Positions 15,411 through 20,619 of a stretch of 20,619 nucleotides of DNA are shown one piece after another. The notes beneath the pieces were generated by a model. It worked only from the letters and a program-made list of their open reading frames with translations. It searched no databases and had not been told where the DNA came from. The DNA comes from an uncultured Parabacteroides sp. (GTDB lineage: Bacteria; Bacteroidota; Bacteroidia; Bacteroidales; Tannerellaceae): positions 1 to 20,619 of the forward strand of contig CALCST010000021.1 of assembly GCA_937894065.1 (NCBI GenBank), in the 5' to 3' direction. A program made the position numbers and the translations under genes. Position 1 is the first letter of the stretch; each line of letters opens with the position of its first letter.

Positions 15411-15878
15411 TTATTCTTCAAAATCACATATCGGCATTTCTCTCTTCACACTCTGACGAAGAGATATAAGAGTTTCAGTAGCTGTTACACCAGGTATTTC
15501 CTGAATTTGTCCATTCAACAGCTCCATCAAATGTTCGTTGTCACGTGCATATAATTTTATAAGCATTGTATAAGGACCAGTTGTAAAATGGCATTCTACT
15601 ACTTCCGGGATTTTCTCAAATTCAGGAACCACATCCTTATACATAGAACCACGTTCTAGTTTAACACCTATATATGTACAAGTATTATAACCCAAAACTT
15701 TAGGATTAATATGATAACCGGAACCGACTATTACGTTCATATCAATCATACGCTGAACACGCTGATGAATTGCGGCACGTGAAACTCCGCATTCTTCTGC
15801 TACATCTTTGAACGGTATTCTGGCATTCTTTGAGATGATACTCAAAATCTGGCGATCTAGTTTGTCTACTTTTTCCAT
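15411..15878 (-). CDS. Lrp/AsnC-family transcriptional regulator
   Basis: A DNA-binding regulator of 155 residues, the standard family length. The N-terminal winged helix-turn-helix (about 6-60) has the pattern DRQILSIISKNARIPFKDVA with GVSRAAIHQRVQRM as the recognition helix region. The C-terminal RAM/effector-binding domain (about 70-145) includes FTTGPYTMLIK and the IPGVTATETLISL end segment. Members sense amino acids or related small molecules and form octamers that wrap DNA. The gene stands alone between the FKBP lipoprotein gene, which has its own terminator, and the long hairpin at 15339-15390. The effector and targets cannot be read from sequence. Many members autoregulate, so the AT-rich upstream region 15879-16020 may hold its own sites. 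Confidence 0.93.
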   Translation of the reverse strand: MEKVDKLDRQILSIISKNARIPFKDVAEECGVSRAAIHQRVQRMIDMNVIVGSGYHINPKVLGYNTCTYIGVKLERGSMYKDVVPEFEKIPEVVECHFTTGPYTMLIKLYARDNEHLMELLNGQIQEIPGVTATETLISLRQSVKREMPICDFEE

Positions 15879-16026
15879 ATTTTTAATGTTCTTATAATAT
15901 AACAGCTGATGACAGCTATAGAGGTTCTGAAGCAGATTATCAACTCTGCCTTAATTCAATATCAAAAATATACAAATATTTTTAATCACATATCATTTTG
16001 AAAGAAAAAATCAGATAATTAATAAA

Positions 16027-16072
16027 AAAAGCGGCAAAAACATGCTATACAACATGATTTCACCGCATTTTT
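16027..16072 (-). terminator. Intrinsic terminator after the FKBP lipoprotein gene
   Basis: An interrupted stem pairs 16031-16044 with 16053-16066 (GCGG/CCGC base, AAA/TTT middle and CATG top, with mismatches) around an 8-base loop. On the minus strand it is followed by a run of seven T. An A/T run on the other side could also let it work on the plus strand. Confidence 0.7.
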
Positions 16073-16122
16073 TATAACTATTGAGTAATTTCTATTTAAA
16101 CTGGTCCAATAACCCTATAAAG

Positions 16123-16821
16123 TTACTTTACAATTTCCAACAACTCAACTTCGAATTTCAAAACACTGTTTGCTTTGATAGTTGGACCTGCAGGACGATC
16201 ACCATAAGCCAATTCAGAAGGAATCCAGAAAATATATTTTGAACCTACAGGCATAATCTGCAAACCTTCTGTCCAACCTTTGATTACCTGAGTAACACCA
16301 AATTCTGCTGGTTCACCACGATCAACAGAGCTATCAAATTTAGTTCCATCAAGCAATGTTCCAGTATAATGAACTTTTACACGATCCTTTTCAGTTGGTT
16401 TTGCACCTGTACCTTCAGTAATAACCTTATATTGCAAACCACTTTCAGTAGTGATAACACCTTCTTTTGTCTTGTTTTCAGCCAAGAACTTTTCTCCTTC
16501 TTCTTTATTTTTCTTAGCTTCCTTAGCCTGAGCTTCTACAAAATAAGTCTGGATATAAGCCTGAGCTGCCTGTGGATTCATTTTTGTTGAATCACCTTTA
16601 ATAGCTTCGATGAAACCAGCAATCAAAGCATCAACATTTGCTTCGCCACCAGGCAAAGTTTTCAAATTTTCCTTATAACCTGCACCTGTGCTAACACCAA
16701 TTGCATAGCTTACACTATCAACTGAGTTGTTTAGTTTTGCACTTGGTTTAGAATCACAAGATGTAGCAACTGCACCAAAGGCTACTACTGCAGCAGCAGC
16801 CAAAACATTTAATTTGTTCAT
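16123..16821 (-). CDS. FKBP-type peptidyl-prolyl isomerase lipoprotein
   Basis: A folding catalyst that isomerises peptide bonds before proline, exported and lipid-anchored. It has 232 residues. The signal peptide ends in the lipobox VATSC, making C22 the lipidated residue. An FKBP N-terminal dimerisation domain (about 35-120) has the motif SVSYAIGVSTG and a helical region. The FKBP domain (about 130-231) carries VHYTGTLLDGTKFDSS, FGVTQVIKGWTEGLQ and PSELAYGDR, the conserved FK506-site residues. This is the arrangement of FkpA/FklB-type proteins. It lies 121 bp downstream of a second, non-exported paralogue; the gap holds a 4-fold 8 bp tandem repeat. The two probably derive from duplication, one copy serving the envelope. 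Confidence 0.93.
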   Translation of the reverse strand: MNKLNVLAAAAVVAFGAVATSCDSKPSAKLNNSVDSVSYAIGVSTGAGYKENLKTLPGGEANVDALIAGFIEAIKGDSTKMNPQAAQAYIQTYFVEAQAKEAKKNKEEGEKFLAENKTKEGVITTESGLQYKVITEGTGAKPTEKDRVKVHYTGTLLDGTKFDSSVDRGEPAEFGVTQVIKGWTEGLQIMPVGSKYIFWIPSELAYGDRPAGPTIKANSVLKFEVELLEIVK

Positions 16822-16906
16822 CGTATTTTAAGTTTTAATTTATTCTTTAGATTGATGTTTTACTGTAACTGACAAAACCTAATACACTTTTAGATAAAAA
16901 ATATTC

Positions 16907-16938
16907 GTCAACTTGTCAACTTGTCAACTTGTCAACTA
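16907..16938. repeat. Tandem 8 bp repeat, four GTCAACTT units
   Basis: Four consecutive units, with only the last base differing in the final copy (GTCAACTA), fill 16907-16938 between the two FKBP genes, starting 5 bp after the upstream gene's stop codon. The same 8-mer and its complement AAGTTGAC occur inside the inverted-repeat elements at 3732-3871 and 5013-5138, pointing to a shared repeat family. Confidence 0.85.
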
Positions 16939-16942
16939 TATA

Positions 16943-17530
16943 TTATTTTACAATATCAAGTAACTCAACATCAAAAATCAATGTACTGTTAGGTTCAATC
17001 ATTTCTCCTGCCCCATGTTCACCATATGCAAGATTTGAAGGAATGAACAAACGCCATTTTGAACCAACTTCCATCAACTGAAGAGCTTCAACCCAACCTG
17101 GGATTACCTGATTTACACCAAATACAGCAGGCTGACCACGTTCAATAGAGCTGTCGAATACAGTTCCATTGATTAAAGTTCCATGATAATGGCATTTTAC
17201 TTTATCAGTTGCTTTAGGTTTTTCTCCATTACCTTTCTGCAAAACTTGATACTGCAGACCGCTAGGCAATTCAACAACACCAGCTTTATGACGGTTGATA
17301 TTCAAGAATTCTTCTCCAGCTTTCTTATTGATTTCCATCTTTTCCTGCTGAAGCTTCATAAAGAATTCATTTATTACTTGTTTAGCTTCATCATAAGTGA
17401 TAGCCGGCTGAGTTTCATTCAACACATCGCTCAAACCTTTTACAAAGTCTTCAATGTTCAATTCTTTTATTCCTGAATTTTGGAAGTTGTTTCCAATACT
17501 CAAACCTAGTGCGTAGCTTACTTTATCCAT
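16943..17530 (-). CDS. FKBP-type peptidyl-prolyl isomerase, cytoplasmic
   Basis: A prolyl isomerase of 195 residues without a signal peptide, so probably cytoplasmic. The N-terminal part (about 1-85) is the FKBP_N dimerisation domain, beginning MDKVSYALGLSIG. The FKBP catalytic domain (about 95-194) has CHYHGTLINGTVFDSS, FGVNQVIPGWVEALQ and PSNLAYGEHGAG. It resembles FklB. It is closely related to the downstream lipoprotein copy, most obviously in the catalytic domain. The ATG at 17530 is preceded by a plausible Bacteroides-type promoter. The two FKBP genes may be cotranscribed, though the repeat between them could separate their expression. Confidence 0.93.
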   Translation of the reverse strand: MDKVSYALGLSIGNNFQNSGIKELNIEDFVKGLSDVLNETQPAITYDEAKQVINEFFMKLQQEKMEINKKAGEEFLNINRHKAGVVELPSGLQYQVLQKGNGEKPKATDKVKCHYHGTLINGTVFDSSIERGQPAVFGVNQVIPGWVEALQLMEVGSKWRLFIPSNLAYGEHGAGEMIEPNSTLIFDVELLDIVK

Positions 17531-17576
17531 TTATATTATAAATTAATTATGTTCTAGCATATTTTATTACGGGAGG

Positions 17577-17606
17577 CAAAAGTAATGTTTTTAATCTAAA
17601 CACAAT
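17577..17606 (-). promoter_or_regulatory. Candidate promoter for the FKBP pair
   Basis: On the minus strand, TACTTTTG (17577-17584) matches TAnnTTTG. ATTG (17603-17606) could serve as the -33 box with an 18 bp gap. Transcription would begin about 45 bp upstream of the ATG at 17530. Confidence 0.4.
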
Positions 17607-17625
17607 AACTCAATAACTTAAAAAC

Positions 17626-18462
17626 TTACAAACTCTCTAACTTATTCTTCAAATATGCCTGTTTTTTTTCTGCTTTCTGCTTTTCAGTCTTTAAGTGGTC
17701 AATATCACTCAACACTGAAGCTAAATTATATGTTGCTGTTAAAGCTTTCTTGTCTCCCTCTGCAATATAAATTACATAAGGTTTCCCTCCTGTATATTCT
17801 ACTTTAATACGCTTGTCAGAATTATCATAAATAAACTGAACAGCATCCTTTCCTGCATCACCTTTATAAGTTACAACTTCTGTTGTATTTCCCATATCCT
17901 TAAATCTGTAGTTAATACCACCATCATAAGGAATTGAAGCAGTCTCAGCAAATAAATCACCTCCGGCGCTAAGTCTAATACCTGTATGATTTATAGGTTT
18001 ACCACCAAAATATACACTTGCCAAATACATTTCGCCTCGTTCGTCAACTCCGCATCTGATATAGCAACGCTGAACATTTCTTTCGATAGTTTGCTGTTTC
18101 CAGATATAATTACCTATTTCCTGATAATCCGAGTCTTTCTCAAACACGAAGCCTTTCTTCAAATCTTCTACTTCTTGCATTCTTATTGGTAGAAGACTGT
18201 CGCAATACGCCAGGTTTCGTTCAGATTCCTTGAAGTCAACTTTTCTCATCAATTCCAACGCATTCTTCAATGCATCTACTTCTTTAGGATATAAAGCTCT
18301 GATGGAATCTATCTCATTACGGGCAGAGAAAAAATCACCTTGTTCATAATATGACTGTGCTTTATCCAATCTTTCCTGAGCTTTCTTGGCATCTCCATTA
18401 CAAGATGACATAATCATAGCAAATGTAATTGCCGACAGCGTATATAAGTTGTATTTTTTCAT
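17626..18462 (-). CDS. Hypothetical lipoprotein with helical N-terminus and C-terminal coiled coil
   Basis: I do not recognise the family. The 278-residue protein has a lipoprotein signal peptide ending IMSSC (C21 lipidated). Residues about 24-105 are helical and TPR-like, with the pattern AQSYYEQGDFFSARNEID, followed by a helix with a cysteine (AYCDSLL). The middle part (about 125-235) looks beta-rich, with YIWKQQTIERN, VYFGGKPINHTGI and GGINYRFKDMG. The C-terminus (about 250-276) is a Lys/Glu-rich coiled coil. It probably sits on the inner face of the outer membrane or in the periplasm. The gene is single, with its own promoter, about 95 bp upstream of the FKBP pair. A role in envelope protein handling next to isomerases is only a guess. 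Confidence 0.75.
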   Translation of the reverse strand: MKKYNLYTLSAITFAMIMSSCNGDAKKAQERLDKAQSYYEQGDFFSARNEIDSIRALYPKEVDALKNALELMRKVDFKESERNLAYCDSLLPIRMQEVEDLKKGFVFEKDSDYQEIGNYIWKQQTIERNVQRCYIRCGVDERGEMYLASVYFGGKPINHTGIRLSAGGDLFAETASIPYDGGINYRFKDMGNTTEVVTYKGDAGKDAVQFIYDNSDKRIKVEYTGGKPYVIYIAEGDKKALTATYNLASVLSDIDHLKTEKQKAEKKQAYLKNKLESL

Positions 18463-18487
18463 ACGTCTTATGCATTAATAATCACGG

Positions 18488-18518
18488 CAAAGATAGCTTA
18501 AGTTTTTCAGTTGACAAG
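18488..18518 (-). promoter_or_regulatory. Candidate promoter for the hypothetical lipoprotein
   Basis: On the minus strand, TATCTTTG (18488-18495), identical to the -7 box of the DUF1599 promoter, lies 25 bp upstream of the ATG at 18462. CTTG (18515-18518) could be a weak -33 box with a 19 bp gap. The rest of the 235 bp divergent region shows no clear matching box for the sirtuin gene on the plus strand. Confidence 0.45.
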
Positions 18519-18697
18519 GTATATGATAAAACAACCAACACTAACAATAAATATATGATAGTTTAATACTTCTGATTATGTTGTCAAGATTACAAAATCT
18601 TATTAACTTGCTTCCGCTTATTTAATTATTTGTTCCGACAACATATTATAAGAACAGAGTAAATTAATAATTCAACTATTTCTAAATATATTGAGAT

Positions 18698-19381
18698 ATG
18701 AAACGTATAGCAGTACTAACCGGTGCAGGAATGAGCGCTGAAAGTGGTATATCTACTTTCAGAGATTCCGATGGTCTATGGGAAAAACATAGAATTGAAG
18801 ATGTGGCAACTCCTGAAGGTTTCAATAAAAATCCCCAACTGGTTCTGGATTTCTATAATCAACGCCGTAAAGAACTTCTGAACTGTAAACCTAATGCCGG
18901 ACATATTGGTTTGGCAGAAATGGAAAAAGATTTCGATATGCATATCATAACCCAAAACGTAGATAACCTTCACGAAAGAGCAGGGAGTTCAAATGTTATT
19001 CATTTGCATGGGGAATTAATGAAGGCTTGTCCGGTTAATAACCTTACAAAAACTTATGATATTCCGGTAAACAAACCTGAAATAAATCTTGGAGATAAAG
19101 ATGAAAATGGAATTCAGTTAAGACCTTTCATAGTCTGGTTCGGAGAAGCTGTTCCTATGATTGACCCAGCAATCCGTGAAATTGAAGAATGCGATATTAT
19201 GGTTATAATTGGGACTTCTCTTAATGTTTATCCGGCTGCCGGTCTGATTAATTATGTCAGACGCGGACAACCGATTTATCTTATCGACCCTAAAGACGTG
19301 AAAACTTACCGTGACGATGTCATACATATTAAATGTGGAGCATCAGAAGGCGTAAAACGTCTCAGAGAAATATTACTTTGA
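18698..19381 (+). CDS. cobB: Class III sirtuin, NAD-dependent deacylase lacking the zinc cysteines
   Basis: Removes acyl groups from protein lysines using NAD+. At 227 residues it matches CobB-type length. The Rossmann-fold NAD motifs are GAGMSAESGI (9-18) with FRD (21-23), QNVDNLHERAG (86-96), and GTSLNVYPAA near residue 172. The catalytic histidine is H104 in HLHGE. The motif Y53-N-Q-R56 marks class III (SIRT5/CobB) sirtuins and favours succinyl or malonyl lysine. The usual four-cysteine zinc site after HLHGE is missing: only C111 remains in the segment 106-140, which is also compact. LRPFIVWFGE (141-150) is intact. It is the only plus-strand gene, diverging from the lipoprotein gene and converging on the MFS gene with a 9 bp overlap. 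The symbol cobB is by family only. Confidence 0.9.
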   Translation: MKRIAVLTGAGMSAESGISTFRDSDGLWEKHRIEDVATPEGFNKNPQLVLDFYNQRRKELLNCKPNAGHIGLAEMEKDFDMHIITQNVDNLHERAGSSNVIHLHGELMKACPVNNLTKTYDIPVNKPEINLGDKDENGIQLRPFIVWFGEAVPMIDPAIREIEECDIMVIIGTSLNVYPAAGLINYVRRGQPIYLIDPKDVKTYRDDVIHIKCGASEGVKRLREILL

Positions 19382-20545
19382 ACTATTAACAATTAATGAG
19401 CATATTGTAAGGAATATTCCTGCAGCTACAACTCCATTCCAACCATAAACGGACCAGGCTGTTCCTGCCAGGAATGTTCCGGTTGCTCCTCCGACAAAAT
19501 AAGTTGTCATAAATATAGTATTTATTCGGTTAGAGGCTTTAGGATTTAGACTGAATATTGTTGTCTGGTTGCTTAGCTGAATACATTGCATTCCAATATC
19601 TATTATTATTATTCCTGCTATTATACCGGCATAAGTATTTCCAAGCAAGCTAAGACAAAGCCATGATAAAAACAAAAGTCCACATCCAATATAATTAAAA
19701 TTCTTTACACCAACTTTACTTACATATCTTCCGACAAACGATGCCGACAAAGCTCCTGCAATACCACACAAACCTAAAAGTCCTACAATATGACTGCCTG
19801 CATAAAAAGGTGCCTGTTCCATTCTGAAAGCAAGACAACTCCACATTGCTAAAAAGCTGCCGAACGCAAAACCGGAACGAAGCGCTGAAATGCGTAATAC
19901 TGGATAATCATGAACCAAAGTCAAAAGAGATTTCATCAATTCACTATATTTCCCTTCAAAGTTCGGTTTGATTTCAGGCATTACTCTCATAACAACAATA
20001 GCAGATATTATCATTAAAACAGCTGCTACAACAAACATGAATCTCCAACCCATTATTTCACCAACGACGCCACTAACCACTCGTGATGATAATATCCCGG
20101 TAAGTAGACCTGATACAACTATACCAACATTTTTTCCTTTTGTTTCCGGAGTAGAAAACTGTGCAGCTACAGGAATAAAAATTTGTGGTATAATAGAACA
20201 AATACCGGTTAAAAGAGAAGCTATGAAAATAAGATTTATGTCTTTCGCTATAGAAATAGATAATAGAGAAAATACAAGTATGGAGAAGTTTATCAAAATT
20301 ATTTTTCTTCGAGGTAATAAATCAGCTAATGGTATTATAAATAATAACCCTAAAGCGTATCCTATCTGTGTTATCATAGAAATCAGGTTTGTCTTAAACT
20401 CCGAGACTTGCAAATCCTGACTGATTTGATAAAGAAGAGGCTGATTATAATATAAGTTTGCAACAGAAATTCCGGCAACAATAGCCAAAGTCCACAATAA
20501 ACTTGCAGGCAAACCAGCATTCTCTTTCAATATTATTCTTTCCAT
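19373..20545 (-). CDS. MFS transporter, drug/sugar-efflux type
   Basis: A 390-residue inner-membrane protein of the major facilitator superfamily with about twelve hydrophobic segments. It starts with the SVANLYYNQPLL helix typical of a bacterial efflux subgroup. The MFS loop motif A appears as PLADLLPRRKIIL (72-84), lacking the usual glycine before the arginine. A mid-protein cytoplasmic linker (about 190-215) separates the two six-helix halves. Relatives include arabinose/drug efflux permeases, but the substrate here is unknown. The gene is on the minus strand and its stop overlaps the end of the sirtuin gene by 9 bp, so the two transcripts are convergent with no room for a separate terminator. 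The ATG at 20545 follows a strong terminator that insulates it from the gene to the right. Confidence 0.88.
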   Translation of the reverse strand: MERIILKENAGLPASLLWTLAIVAGISVANLYYNQPLLYQISQDLQVSEFKTNLISMITQIGYALGLLFIIPLADLLPRRKIILINFSILVFSLLSISIAKDINLIFIASLLTGICSIIPQIFIPVAAQFSTPETKGKNVGIVVSGLLTGILSSRVVSGVVGEIMGWRFMFVVAAVLMIISAIVVMRVMPEIKPNFEGKYSELMKSLLTLVHDYPVLRISALRSGFAFGSFLAMWSCLAFRMEQAPFYAGSHIVGLLGLCGIAGALSASFVGRYVSKVGVKNFNYIGCGLLFLSWLCLSLLGNTYAGIIAGIIIIDIGMQCIQLSNQTTIFSLNPKASNRINTIFMTTYFVGGATGTFLAGTAWSVYGWNGVVAAGIFLTICSLIVNSSK

Positions 20546-20571
20546 ATTTTATTAATACATATTATATAAAC

Positions 20572-20606
20572 AAAAAAAAGACCCGATTCCTTTCGGAACC
20601 GAGTCT
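20572..20606 (-). terminator. Strong intrinsic terminator of a gene beyond the right edge
   Basis: On the minus strand a 12 bp stem (20595-20606 with 20579-20590, two G-T pairs) closes a GAAA tetraloop and is followed by a run of seven or eight T. This is a textbook terminator for a minus-strand gene or RNA whose body lies past position 20619. Confidence 0.88.
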
Positions 20607-20619
20607 CTTCGCTTTCTAA

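Noticed and set aside
15963..15970. TATTTTTG as promoter of the AsnC-type regulator (minus strand)
   Set aside because: It fits TAnnTTTG, but no TTTG-like -33 box occurs at the right distance and the region is so AT-rich that such matches are expected.
16907..16938. CRISPR array
   Set aside because: The units are 8 bp, contiguous and without spacers, and no cas genes are present.
19968..20420. Plus-strand frame of 150 codons antisense to the MFS gene
   Set aside because: The Ile/Thr/Pro-rich composition is the expected mirror of membrane-helix codons; the MFS frame is clearly the coding one.

Overview
The window looks like chromosomal core DNA from a member of the Bacteroidales, probably a Bacteroides/Phocaeicola-type gut organism. 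It is AT-rich. Start codons lack strong Shine-Dalgarno sequences, and the candidate promoters match the Bacteroides pattern TTTG-N20-TAnnTTTG rather than the sigma-70 pattern. The gene set is also typical of the group: a DUF1599 / DoxX-like (BT_3928-type) / tpiA / SPOR / folE string, paired FKBP isomerases, an AsnC-type regulator and a zinc-less sirtuin. No rRNA, tRNA, CRISPR array, insertion sequence or phage gene was seen. All genes lie on the minus strand except the sirtuin gene near the right end.

From left to right: (1) 1-1106 holds palindrome-rich non-coding DNA and an outer-membrane beta-barrel gene broken by a shift at a (TA)4 run. (2) 1107-3705 is an overlapping pair of inner-membrane transporters, an NhaC-family antiporter followed by a divergent DAACS-family symporter. 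(3) 3706-7789 carries DUF1599, a DoxX-like membrane protein with a thioredoxin-like tail, triose-phosphate isomerase, a SPOR-domain protein and GTP cyclohydrolase I. The SPOR-folE pair is bracketed by two related 126-140 bp inverted-repeat elements. (4) 7790-8146 is a 357 bp non-coding stretch with a promoter, three hairpins and a terminator. (5) 8147-9373 is an M23/LysM cell-wall hydrolase.

(6) 9590-15296 is a tightly packed run in the transcription order subtilisin-like protease, xseA, xseB, ispD, recG. It joins DNA repair (exonuclease VII, RecG) to isoprenoid precursor synthesis. (7) 15411-18462 encodes, in transcription order, a hypothetical lipoprotein, a cytoplasmic FKBP isomerase, a lipoprotein FKBP isomerase and an AsnC/Lrp regulator. 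(8) 18698-20545 is a class III sirtuin gene converging on, and overlapping by 9 bp, an MFS transporter gene. A strong terminator belonging to a gene outside the window sits at the right edge.

No multi-gene novel system stands out. The best leads are the inverted-repeat family sharing an AAGTTGAC/GTCAACTT 8-mer theme, the degenerate ion and substrate motifs in the DAACS transporter, the zinc-less sirtuin, the DoxX/thioredoxin-like fusion lacking CXXC, and the broken or possibly phase-variable outer-membrane protein. Everything here rests on reading sequence and motifs. No database search was run.
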